Source of the DNA: Acidobacteriota bacterium
Lineage (GTDB): Bacteria > Acidobacteriota > Terriglobia > UBA7540
NCBI GenBank assembly: GCA_021828225.1
Contig: JAKASH010000137.1
Span: forward strand, 1-7,442
Direction of reading: 5' to 3'
DNA: 7,442 bases
The position numbers and the translations under genes were made by a program. The notes beneath the pieces were generated by a model, which made no database searches, had not been told where the DNA came from, and saw only the letters and a program-made list of their open reading frames with translations. Below, in pieces: positions 1-5,984 of the stretch (position 1 is its first letter; the number at the start of each line of letters is the position of its first letter).

Positions 1-419
1 GTGCGCGTAACCAACTCCCCCGCCACCACCATGACTTCCTTGTTGGCAAGGCCGACCGCCTTTCCCGCGCAGATGGCCTGGTACACAGCCACCAGCCCGG
101 TCGTGCCATGGGAAGCCGCAACGACGAAATCAACTTCAGGGCTGGTAGCCGCCTCAACCTGGCCCTCAGTCCCGACAATAATTTTGACGGTTTCCTGGAA
201 GTCCCGGGCCTGGAGCCGCTCCCGCAGCGGAGCGATTGATTCCGCATCGGCCACGACCGCAATGGAGGGCCGGAATTCCACAATCTGATCGGCCAGCACA
301 TCAAGATTCCTGCCCGCCGAAAGCGAGACCACGCGAAACCGGTCCTTGAGCCCCCTTAAAACGTTGAGACAGTTTTGACCGATCGAGCCGGTCGATCCCA
401 GAATGCAGAGTCCCTTCAT
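1..419 (-). CDS. dxr: 1-deoxy-D-xylulose 5-phosphate reductoisomerase, N-terminal part (partial)
   Basis: Dxr converts DXP to MEP with NADPH, the first committed step of the MEP isoprenoid pathway. Starting from ATG 419 the minus strand gives 139 uninterrupted codons before the window edge. The product begins MKGLCILGSTGSIGQN, which holds the Rossmann NADPH-binding motif GSTGSIG (8-14). It continues with SLSAGRN (32-38), ASHGTTGLVAVYQAICAGK (102-120) and the diagnostic LANKE (124-128). Full-length Dxr is about 390 residues, so roughly two thirds, including the metal site and the catalytic loop, is outside. The ATG overlaps the cdsA TGA by 4 nt, and an AAAGGA lies about 12 nt upstream inside cdsA. 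Its product feeds the precursor pool used by UppS, two genes upstream. Confidence 0.97.
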   Translation of the reverse strand, partial: MKGLCILGSTGSIGQNCLNVLRGLKDRFRVVSLSAGRNLDVLADQIVEFRPSIAVVADAESIAPLRERLQARDFQETVKIIVGTEGQVEAATSPEVDFVVAASHGTTGLVAVYQAICAGKAVGLANKEVMVVAGELVTR

Positions 420-1237
420 CGATGCCAGAAGTCCTTTAGATTCCAAATCAGCCATAAAGTCGGGGCAGCAAACAGGAGACTGTCAATCCGGTCGAGCAAC
501 CCTCCGTGGCCCGGAAGGATAGTCCCTGAGTCCTTCAGGTTCGATGCCCGCTTTAAGGCAGATTCCACGAGGTCGCCGATCTGACCGGCCACTGCGATCA
601 CGCCTCCTATCAGGATAACCGTTTTTGGGTCGGCTGTCTGCCAAAACCAGTGTGAAAAGCCCCAGGCCACCAGGACGGACCCAGCCAGGCCCGCTACCGC
701 GCCCTCAACCGTTTTTCGCGGGGAAATGGTTTTCGCGAGTGGGATGCGGCCGGCCAGGCGGCCAACCGCATAAGCAAAGATGTCTTCGGCCCAGACCACC
801 AGAAATAACAGGACGGCCAGACGCCAGCCCGCGGCAGGGTCACCAAATCTGAGCGGAATGATCCACGAGAAGGCAAAGCCGACATACATGATGCCCAGCA
901 TTGTAGACGCCAGCGCGCTTGAATAATCTTTCAAGTTAGAGACGATGATCAGGCCGGCAGCCGGAACCGCCAGAACGATCAGCACGAGGAGTACCGATTC
1001 GCCAGGAATGATCCGGTGCAAACCGGAAACCTGGCCCAGGCACAGCAGCCCTGCCGCCACATAACCCAGCCACGGCCAGCCTTCCAAACCAGCCTGCCGG
1101 CTGATGTGGAAATACTCGTGGAGGCTGATCTCGACTGTCGCGAGAACCGCCAGAACAAACAGCCACTCACGGTGCTGAACAATCAGGTACACAACCGCAA
1201 GGGCTAAGGGTAAGCCAGTTAAAATCCGTCGCTTCAT
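416..1237 (-). CDS. cdsA: Phosphatidate cytidylyltransferase (CDP-diacylglycerol synthase)
   Basis: An integral membrane enzyme that makes CDP-diacylglycerol from phosphatidate and CTP, the branch point to all bacterial phospholipids. From ATG 1237 the product has 273 residues, the usual size. Repeated hydrophobic stretches (about 5-20, 24-38, 56-70, 81-100, 110-127, 139-158, 181-198, 206-222) suggest around eight membrane segments. The C-terminal CDS signature is fully present at 226-252: SALKR, then LKDSG, then LPGHGGLLDRID. The mid-protein EDIFAYAVGR and ISPRKTVEG (171-179) are also family hallmarks. The frame extends to a TTG at 1288, only 17 nt after the uppS stop, but those 17 extra residues look unlike a CdsA N-terminus, so I prefer MKRRILTGL. 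Neither start has a strong Shine-Dalgarno. Its TGA stop overlaps the dxr ATG (ATGA), implying translational coupling. Confidence 0.96.
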   Translation of the reverse strand: MKRRILTGLPLALAVVYLIVQHREWLFVLAVLATVEISLHEYFHISRQAGLEGWPWLGYVAAGLLCLGQVSGLHRIIPGESVLLVLIVLAVPAAGLIIVSNLKDYSSALASTMLGIMYVGFAFSWIIPLRFGDPAAGWRLAVLLFLVVWAEDIFAYAVGRLAGRIPLAKTISPRKTVEGAVAGLAGSVLVAWGFSHWFWQTADPKTVILIGGVIAVAGQIGDLVESALKRASNLKDSGTILPGHGGLLDRIDSLLFAAPTLWLIWNLKDFWHR

Positions 1238-1304
1238 GGGGATCCAGTGGGAGCGATGAACGGAGCGCGTACGACCGGGACTGTCCAATCCGATGGCAGC
1301 AACT

Positions 1305-2087
1305 TCAGCCGAGCCCGCCGTAACGGCGCTCCCGCCTCTGGAAATCGATAATGGCCTGAAATAATTCGCGTTCCGTGAAGTCCGGCCACAAGATGTCTGT
1401 CACCCAGATTTCACTATAGGCAACCTGCCACAAGAGAAAATTGCTTAAGCGCATCTCCCCGCTGGTACGAATCAGCAGGTCCGGATCGGGCAAATCATGA
1501 GTGTAGAGATGCTGGCTGAAAGTCTGCTCGGTAATGGAATCCAAATCAAGGCTGCCATTTCCCTTCAACTGTGAAACGAGGCTCCGCACAGCGTCTATCA
1601 GTTCCGCCCGGCCTCCGTAGTTCAGAGCAAGCGTCAGCCTCAGCCCGGTATTCGATCGGGTCTCTTCAATCGTGTTGGACAGGTCGTGCTGCACGGGCTT
1701 CGGCAGACTCCCGATCCTTCCGATGGCCCCAAACTGAATATTGTTGCGATTGAGTTCCGCAATCTCCTTCTTGAGGTATTCCCGCAGTAATTGCATCAGC
1801 AGCTTGACTTCGGTTCTTGGCCGTTTCCAGTTTTCCACCGAAAAAGCATAAAGGGTGAGGCAAGGCACGCCCAGGCGCGCGCAACTCTCCACCACTTGGC
1901 GCACCGCCCGGATGCCTGCGCGGTGGCCCGCAATCCGAGGCAGGTGCCGTTTCCTGGCCCACCGCCCGTTGCCATCCATAATCACGGCAATGTGCTGCGG
2001 CAGCCGTTCCAGGTCAATTTGAGAGCGCAGATCGTTGTCTGATGTTCCGGTTTTCACGGTGGGCCTAATGCTCGGAAAAGAGTTCAC
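1305..2087 (-). CDS. uppS: Isoprenyl transferase (undecaprenyl diphosphate synthase)
   Basis: This cis-prenyltransferase condenses isopentenyl diphosphate onto farnesyl diphosphate to make the C55 carrier lipid for peptidoglycan and other envelope polymers. The 260-residue product shows all family signatures: HIAVIMDGNGRWA with catalytic D38 (32-44), the GHRAG phosphate-binding segment (54-58), LYAFSVENW (79-87) and the pyrophosphate-binding RTSGEMRLSNFLLWQ (207-221; R207, R213, S215). AYSEI follows, with E226 the likely Mg ligand. Final chain length (C50 or C55) cannot be read from sequence. The frame opens at GTG 2087 right after an in-frame TGA. No good Shine-Dalgarno precedes it; GTG 2057 (residue 11) is a plausible alternative. 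It heads the uppS-cdsA-dxr block, but the usual upstream partner frr is absent. The stop is TGA. Confidence 0.97.
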   Translation of the reverse strand: MNSFPSIRPTVKTGTSDNDLRSQIDLERLPQHIAVIMDGNGRWARKRHLPRIAGHRAGIRAVRQVVESCARLGVPCLTLYAFSVENWKRPRTEVKLLMQLLREYLKKEIAELNRNNIQFGAIGRIGSLPKPVQHDLSNTIEETRSNTGLRLTLALNYGGRAELIDAVRSLVSQLKGNGSLDLDSITEQTFSQHLYTHDLPDPDLLIRTSGEMRLSNFLLWQVAYSEIWVTDILWPDFTERELFQAIIDFQRRERRYGGLG

Positions 2088-2156
2088 TCAAGAGTTAACA
2101 AACTAACACAGGTGTGCAGTCACTTCAACTCACAACGGTCTCTCTATACACGGCGC

Positions 2157-2174
2157 GATAAGTAGATTCTTATC
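2157..2174. repeat. 18-nt inverted repeat upstream of uppS
   Basis: GATAAG (2157-2162) and CTTATC (2169-2174) are exact reverse complements separated by 6 nt. It lies about 70 nt upstream of the uppS start in AT-richer DNA. The size and symmetry would suit a dimeric regulator's operator or a small hairpin. No known regulator motif is recognised. Confidence 0.4.
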
Positions 2175-2185
2175 CAACGCGTCAG

Positions 2186-2205
2186 GGCCCCGATTCATCG
2201 GGGCC
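2186..2205. repeat. GC-rich perfect palindrome
   Basis: GGCCCCGAT (2186-2194) and ATCGGGGCC (2197-2205) are exact reverse complements, giving a stem of at least 8 bp with a tetraloop. No T-run follows on either strand. Together with the hairpin at 2232-2262 it forms a tandem structure about 75 nt long. It could block exonucleases at the 3' end of the phosphodiesterase message, or be part of a dispersed repeat. Confidence 0.75.
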
Positions 2206-2231
2206 GTTGGGAGACCCGCTATTCCAACCGG

Positions 2232-2262
2232 CTTCAGCCGCTGAGGGCCTCAGGGGCTGAAG
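2232..2262. repeat. Long imperfect hairpin (REP-like palindrome)
   Basis: The arms CTTCAGCC (2232-2239) and GGCTGAAG (2255-2262) pair perfectly. A G/G mismatch (2240/2254) follows, then CTGAG (2241-2245) pairs with CTCAG (2249-2253) around a 3-nt loop. That gives 13 pairs in 31 nt. Such two-part palindromes in non-coding gaps are typical of dispersed extragenic repeats; recurrence elsewhere is inference. Confidence 0.75.
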
Positions 2263-2323
2263 ACCTGGATGCTGCTCAGGCACGCCTTGCAGCGTGGCGG
2301 CCGCTGCCACCCTCTCCTTCACG

Positions 2324-3118
2324 CTATTTCCGGACAACTCTCTGGATGCAAACTGCGCGTCCGGTCTGGGCATCAGCCTCCACCAGGACCCCACAAAGCC
2401 GGACATCTTCTTTCGCAACTTCAAACCTCTCGGGAAGCTGGCTGAGAAATTTCCGGATGGCGATGTCTTTCTCGATTCCAATCACCGATTCAAAAGGGCC
2501 GGTCATTCCGAGGTCCGTAATGTAGGCGGTTCCTCCGGGCAGAACCATTTCGTCCGCAGTAGGAACGTGAGTGTGAGTCCCCACCATGGCCGTAACCCGG
2601 CCGTTCAGGTACCAGCCCATCGCCAGTTTTTCAGAAGTCGCCTCAGCGTGCATATCCACAAACCGGATTTTCACGGTGTCCGGAATTCCCTCCAACAAAG
2701 CGTCGGCTGTTCTGAAAGGACAGTCGATCGCGGACATAAACACGCGACCCTGCAAGTTGATGACCGCATAATCCAGTCCCGCCCGCGTCTTGCCTACAAA
2801 GAGCCCCCGCCCGGGAACCTGAGGAGGATAGTTGGCCGGCCGCAGCAACGGGCCATCGGCATGTTCAGCCAGGTAAGGGAAAATTTCCTTTTTATCCCAG
2901 ATGTGGTTCCCCGTGGTTAGAACGGCAATGCCAAGGCCGAGCAATTCGTCCACGAGCGGAGGCGTGATGCCGAATCCGGCGGCTGCGTTTTCACCGTTGG
3001 CAAGCACCAGGTCTGGCGCGTACTCGGACACAAGCTCGGGGAGCCGTTCTTTCACAATTCGCCGGCCGGGCCTTCCGAAAATATCGCCGATATAAAGAAT
3101 CTTGACCGTATCTTTCAA
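2324..3118 (-). CDS. YmdB-type metallophosphoesterase (TIGR00282 family)
   Basis: The 264-residue product matches the usual length of the calcineurin-like family whose characterised member, Bacillus subtilis YmdB, is a 2',3'-cyclic-nucleotide phosphodiesterase affecting biofilm and motility. The di-metal ligands are visible in order: IGDIFG (D12), ANGENAA (E43, N44), TTGNHIWD (N71, H72), VDMHAEATSEK (H157) and GTHTHVPTAD (H182, H184). The conserved YITDLGMTGP follows at 199-208. There is no signal peptide or membrane segment, so it should be cytoplasmic. The start is TTG 3118 with GAGGGAG at 3129-3123 just upstream; no in-frame ATG or GTG lies near the N-terminus, and the product begins MKDTVKILYIGDIFG as expected. 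In many bacteria this gene follows rny (RNase Y); here it follows zapA directly. The in vivo substrate is not inferable. The stop is TAG. Confidence 0.93.
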   Translation of the reverse strand: MKDTVKILYIGDIFGRPGRRIVKERLPELVSEYAPDLVLANGENAAAGFGITPPLVDELLGLGIAVLTTGNHIWDKKEIFPYLAEHADGPLLRPANYPPQVPGRGLFVGKTRAGLDYAVINLQGRVFMSAIDCPFRTADALLEGIPDTVKIRFVDMHAEATSEKLAMGWYLNGRVTAMVGTHTHVPTADEMVLPGGTAYITDLGMTGPFESVIGIEKDIAIRKFLSQLPERFEVAKEDVRLCGVLVEADAQTGRAVCIQRVVRK

Positions 3119-3122
3119 TAAT

Positions 3123-3129
3123 CTCCCTC
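3123..3129 (-). promoter_or_regulatory. Shine-Dalgarno that fixes the TTG start of the YmdB-type gene
   Basis: The minus strand reads GAGGGAG then ATTA then TTG (3118). The GAGG core is 7 nt from the start codon. With no nearby ATG or GTG in frame, this site is what supports a TTG start. Confidence 0.75.
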
Positions 3130-3210
3130 AGTGGCCAGCGTCATATGGGGACAATCACCGGTCGGAACAAAGACAGGCTGTTACAAGCAGCACGGAAGCG
3201 CCAGGAATCC

Positions 3211-3510
3211 TCAAACTGCCGGTTTCAGCAGCCGGTCCAGCACTTCATTGCACTCGCCGACCTTCTGCTCCACTTGCAGGGTAGTAGCTTCGTGCTTGGC
3301 TTTTAGTTGATGATATTCGTCGGCAATGTTGAGGGCAGCAAGCACGGCCACACGCACAGTATCCACAGTGCGACTCCGGGCGGCAATCGAACGCATCTTG
3401 CCGTCCACGTACTTTGCAAGCTCATCAAGGTATTCCGCACCGAGGCTGCCCTTGACGTTGTATTCCTGGTCAAAGATTTCGATTCGGATCGTCTCTTGTG
3501 AATCGGCCAA
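3211..3510 (-). CDS. zapA: Cell division protein ZapA
   Basis: ZapA binds FtsZ and cross-links its protofilaments at the division site. The 99-residue product shows the family's N-terminal FtsZ-binding head (IRIEIFDQEYNVKG, about 8-21), then EYLDELAKYVDGKM (26-39). Next come the characteristic VRVAVLAALNIADEY (52-66) and a C-terminal coiled coil to about residue 95. The length is typical. The start is TTG 3510: a very strong purine tract (GGAAGGGAGG, 3524-3515) ends 4 nt before it, and the protein then begins MADSQETIRIEIF. A GTG at 3546 would add 12 Arg-rich residues without homology and put that tract inside the coding region. It lies 61 nt after the ZapB-like gene and 92 nt before the phosphodiesterase gene, probably in one transcript. 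The stop is TGA. Confidence 0.93.
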   Translation of the reverse strand: MADSQETIRIEIFDQEYNVKGSLGAEYLDELAKYVDGKMRSIAARSRTVDTVRVAVLAALNIADEYHQLKAKHEATTLQVEQKVGECNEVLDRLLKPAV

Positions 3511-3514
3511 GCTG

Positions 3515-3524
3515 CCTCCCTTCC
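3515..3524 (-). promoter_or_regulatory. Strong Shine-Dalgarno that fixes the zapA TTG start
   Basis: The minus strand reads GGAAGGGAGG followed by CAGC and TTG. The AAGG core is 8 nt and the GGAGG core 4 nt from the TTG at 3510. This is the clearest ribosome-binding site in the window and argues for the TTG start over the GTG 36 nt upstream. Confidence 0.8.
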
Positions 3525-3571
3525 GCCATTGCCGCCTACCGCGCACAAGGCATTCAGTGAACTTTCAGCTA

Positions 3572-3850
3572 TTATCGCGTGCTGTCTGAGGTTGTCAACT
3601 GCTCGATCTGGTCGAGCAGTTTCTCGACCCGGGTCCGGACTTCTTCACGCTCACGCCGCAACACCTGAATTTCGTGTTGCAATGCTTCCAAGCGCTTCTG
3701 ACTGTCGCTGGTGTCCTGCTTCAGCTTCTCAAAAGCTTTCTCAAGATCATGCTTATCAGAAAGCGCACGCCTGAAGACTTCACCCGCCTTTGAAAGCCTT
3801 TCTTCCAACTGCTGGAAACTCTCGTTCAGATCCATTGCTTTTGGCCCCAT
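3572..3850 (-). CDS. Small coiled-coil protein, ZapB-like (putative cell division factor)
   Basis: A 92-residue, highly charged, helical protein rich in E, K, R, Q and L, with almost no residues that would break helix between about 8 and 85. Heptad-like hydrophobic spacing is clear in LEERLSKAGEVF, LEALQHEIQVLRRE and VRTRVEKLLDQIEQL. The last segment resembles the C-terminal end of short ZapB/DUF904-type coiled coils. The start is ATG 3850, with AGGGG at 3860-3856 five nt upstream and only 16 nt after the pheT stop; ATG 3835 (MDLNESF) is the alternative. The frame is open further upstream into pheT, but that overlap is not needed. It lies immediately before zapA, and known ZapB acts with ZapA in stabilising the Z-ring. 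Coiled coils match one another by composition, so the ZapB name is an inference from length, fold and neighbour. The stop is TAA. Confidence 0.85.
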   Translation of the reverse strand: MGPKAMDLNESFQQLEERLSKAGEVFRRALSDKHDLEKAFEKLKQDTSDSQKRLEALQHEIQVLRREREEVRTRVEKLLDQIEQLTTSDSTR

Positions 3851-3866
3851 TGCCGCCCCTATGCGT

Positions 3867-5921
3867 CTACGCCCGAATTTGAACCCCCATGGGTTCAAGC
3901 GCTTCGACGATGCGCCGGCTTGCAGCTTCAACCTCGTCGCTTGCCAGCGTGTGGGTCGGACTTTGAAAAGTGATGCGGAGCAGAAGACTGACATGCTCCG
4001 CTGGAATCGTGCCTGCCGGAAGCTCGTTGCTCCGCCGCCGTTCGACCGGCATCATCATCTGGATTTCTTCGATGCCGAGGCCGCGAATGGCCTCTTCGAG
4101 ACGCGCGTATGCTGTGCTTCCAGGTACAACCAGAGAAAAGTCCCGCTCGACCGGCGGGAACTTCGAAATCGGCCTGAAACTGTGGTGCCTTAAGGCTGTG
4201 CTCAGAAGAATGTCCAGATCAACTTCAGCCAGCCATACTCCCTGGCGCAATTTATAACGCCGCGCCAGGCCTTCATTGAGGCGGCCCAGCATGGCAACCG
4301 TTGACTCGCCCGCGACAAACCGGCCCGCGACAGCCTCGTCAAGATAATTGGCCGTTGAGGGCTCAAACTTCAGCCCGGGCAAATCAAACGAGCACAGGAG
4401 TTCTTCGAGGTCACCCTTTAAATCAAAAAAATCGAGTTCCTTTTCCTTGTTATGGATGGTTACCGGCTGGCGATGTCCGCTCGCGCCCAGCACCAGAACC
4501 CGGCTCTCTTCCGGCAGACCCTGCTCCCGAGCGCTATAAACGCGTCCGAGTTCATAAAGACGAAGATCGTTGCGGTAACGGTCGAGGTTCCACTTCAGAG
4601 CATGGATCATGCTTGGAATTGCCGATGAGCGCATCGCAGAAGCATCCTGGCTCAGCGGATTGGCCAGAACAACCGGCGGACGGCCTGTGAACCACGCGTT
4701 CTCCTCCGGGTCAACCATCGCCGGCGGAATAATTTCCCGGTAGCCCAGCGCCACAAGCGCGCTGCTGACCGCCGACTCTTTTCTCCGCGTCTCGTCAGTG
4801 GCAAGCCGGGGCGGAGCCGGCCGCACCCTCGCGGGCAGACGGTTATAGCCAAAGTGTCTGGCCACTTCCTCGATCAGGTCAACTTCCCGCGTCACATCCA
4901 GACGGAATGAAGGCGGCGTCGCCCGCCAGCCGCTGGTTCCGCGCCGCTCGACCCTGAAGCCAAGCGTACGAAGGACGCGTTCAATTTCCTCCCATAGCAC
5001 TTCAGTCCCCAGGATGCGCTGAATTTCGCTTCGTCTCAGCTCAATGTGGGTGCGGTGTTGCGGAACGGGGTACACATCCAGCACCCCGCGCAGGATTTCA
5101 CCTCCGGCAAGCTGAGCAACCAGCAGCGCCGCACGATCCAAGGCTACGGGAGCCATGTCGATGTCCGCACCGCGCTCGAACCGGTGCGAAGCCTCGGTGT
5201 GCATGCCCTGGGATTTAGAAGTCTTACGGATGGAAACAGGATCGAACCATGCGCTCTCCAGCAGGACCGAGTGGGTATCGGACGTGATCTCGGACTCCTC
5301 ACCGCCCATCACTCCCGCCAGCGCAACAGGCCGTGCTGCATCGGCAATCACCAGGTCGCTTGCGCTAAGCGTTCGGCTCACCCCGTCAAGAGTTCGCAAT
5401 CGTTCCCCCGACTTCGCACGGCGCACGATGATCTTGCGTCCTGCCAGATGAATCAGGTCAAAGGCATGGAGCGGATGGCCCAGTTCCATCAGCACGTAGT
5501 TGGTAATATCCGCCACGTTGTTGATGGAGCGCTGGCCAATGGCTTCCAGCCGCCGCACCAGCCAGTCCGGCGACGGCTTCACTTCCAGGCCTTGAATCAC
5601 GCGGCCGCAATAACGCGCACAGAGTTCAGGATTCAGAATATCGATGGAAGCCTCGGTGGAGGCCGGCGTGTTGGATCCCTTGCAGATAAATTCCAGGGGT
5701 CTCAGCCGCTTGTGATAGATCGTGGCCACCTCCCGGGCCACGCCATAATGGCTTAAACAATCGGGACGGTTGGTCGTGACTTCGATTTCGAAAACCACAT
5801 CATCTCCCACCGCCTGGAAAGACTCCACGTTGAGCCCCACGGCGATGAGGTCTGTCTTCAGACGGCGAGGTTCCACCGAAACATCCACAAATTCTTTGAG
5901 CCAATTGAGGGAAACTTTCAT
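3867..5921 (-). CDS. pheT: Phenylalanine--tRNA ligase beta subunit, compact form without the EMAP/OB tRNA-binding domain
   Basis: This is the partner of PheS. It carries the editing site that hydrolyses Tyr-tRNA-Phe and contributes to tRNA binding. I place the start at ATG 5921 (684 residues) because the protein then begins MKVSLNWLKEFVDV, the family's normal N-terminus. An in-frame ATG at 5957 would add 12 residues, but it lies in a hairpin loop and lacks a Shine-Dalgarno. Domains: B1 about 1-75, with the conserved TTNRPDCLSHYGVARE (49-64); B3/B4 editing domain about 103-275 (GHPLHAFD 148-155, GVMGGEES 203-210, RFERGAD 247-253); B5 about 290-363; inactive class II core about 370-585; FDX-ACB anticodon-binding domain about 585-684 (KFPPVERDFSLVV). 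E. coli PheT is 795 residues with an OB domain of about 110 residues between the first helix and TNRPDCL. Here only about 15 residues separate them. The reading frame is otherwise intact, so this is an architecture variant rather than a damaged gene. Confidence 0.97.
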   Translation of the reverse strand: MKVSLNWLKEFVDVSVEPRRLKTDLIAVGLNVESFQAVGDDVVFEIEVTTNRPDCLSHYGVAREVATIYHKRLRPLEFICKGSNTPASTEASIDILNPELCARYCGRVIQGLEVKPSPDWLVRRLEAIGQRSINNVADITNYVLMELGHPLHAFDLIHLAGRKIIVRRAKSGERLRTLDGVSRTLSASDLVIADAARPVALAGVMGGEESEITSDTHSVLLESAWFDPVSIRKTSKSQGMHTEASHRFERGADIDMAPVALDRAALLVAQLAGGEILRGVLDVYPVPQHRTHIELRRSEIQRILGTEVLWEEIERVLRTLGFRVERRGTSGWRATPPSFRLDVTREVDLIEEVARHFGYNRLPARVRPAPPRLATDETRRKESAVSSALVALGYREIIPPAMVDPEENAWFTGRPPVVLANPLSQDASAMRSSAIPSMIHALKWNLDRYRNDLRLYELGRVYSAREQGLPEESRVLVLGASGHRQPVTIHNKEKELDFFDLKGDLEELLCSFDLPGLKFEPSTANYLDEAVAGRFVAGESTVAMLGRLNEGLARRYKLRQGVWLAEVDLDILLSTALRHHSFRPISKFPPVERDFSLVVPGSTAYARLEEAIRGLGIEEIQMMMPVERRRSNELPAGTIPAEHVSLLLRITFQSPTHTLASDEVEAASRRIVEALEPMGVQIRA

Positions 5922-5947
5922 GGTTTCAGTCTTCGGAAAATAGGAGC

Positions 5948-5966
5948 CGGCGATCATAGATCGCCG
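5948..5966. repeat. Perfect palindrome in the pheS-pheT gap (REP-like hairpin)
   Basis: The 63-nt gap between pheS and pheT contains an 8-bp perfect stem: 5948-5955 (CGGCGATC on the plus strand) pairs with 5959-5966 (GATCGCCG), around a 3-nt loop at 5956-5958. On the transcript the loop region spells CTATG, so the upstream in-frame ATG of the pheT reading frame (5957) overlaps the stem-loop. No U-run follows, so it is not a standard intrinsic terminator, and pheT must be read through it. The form suggests a dispersed REP-type element, or a hairpin that tunes pheS:pheT message stability. Whether it recurs in the genome cannot be seen from this window. Confidence 0.75.
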
Positions 5967-5984
5967 CTACAGAAAATGGAGCTA

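Larger units (their letters stand above)
2088..2323. other. Palindrome-rich intergenic region between the YmdB-type gene and uppS
   Basis: This 236-nt gap is the longest in the window and I see no gene in it. The half next to the phosphodiesterase gene (about 2186-2310) contains three hairpin-forming palindromes, listed separately where strong. The third, GTGGC/GCCAC with arms at 2294-2298 and 2306-2310, is short. The half next to uppS (2088-2175) is AT-richer and looks like promoter or leader DNA. It holds an inverted repeat at 2157-2174. A weak promoter-like pair on the minus strand is TTGAAG (2128-2123), 17 nt, TAGTTT (2105-2100). No hairpin is followed by a U-run, so factor-independent termination is not shown. 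The region separates the pheST-zapA block from the lipid block and is the likeliest place for transcript processing or re-initiation. Confidence 0.7.

Noticed and set aside
2186..2262. Intrinsic terminator after the YmdB-type gene
   Set aside because: The stems are strong, but neither is followed by a T-run on the transcribed strand, so a terminator call is not supported.
2088..2323. 6S RNA (ssrS), often found near zapA, considered for this gap and for the zapA downstream gap
   Set aside because: I could not fold a long 6S-like helix with a central bubble, and the gap directly after zapA (92 nt) is too short for the usual length. A covariance-model search (Rfam 6S) would decide.
2182..2481. 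A 99-codon minus-strand frame running across the 3' end of the YmdB-type gene into the hairpin region
   Set aside because: It overlaps the conserved phosphodiesterase frame for most of its length and its tail is only translated palindromic DNA. The phosphodiesterase is already full length, so no frameshift is needed.
2294..2920. A 208-codon plus-strand open frame opposite the YmdB-type gene
   Set aside because: Antisense to a gene whose metal ligands are all conserved; no motif or neighbour supports it.
3851..3994. A 48-residue upstream extension of the ZapB-like protein overlapping the end of pheT
   Set aside because: The extra residues are not coiled coil and simply reflect an open frame inside pheT. 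ATG 3850 has a Shine-Dalgarno and follows the pheT stop neatly.
5046..5756. A 236-codon plus-strand open frame opposite pheT
   Set aside because: Antisense to the conserved B3/B4 and B5 domains, low-complexity composition, no family features.
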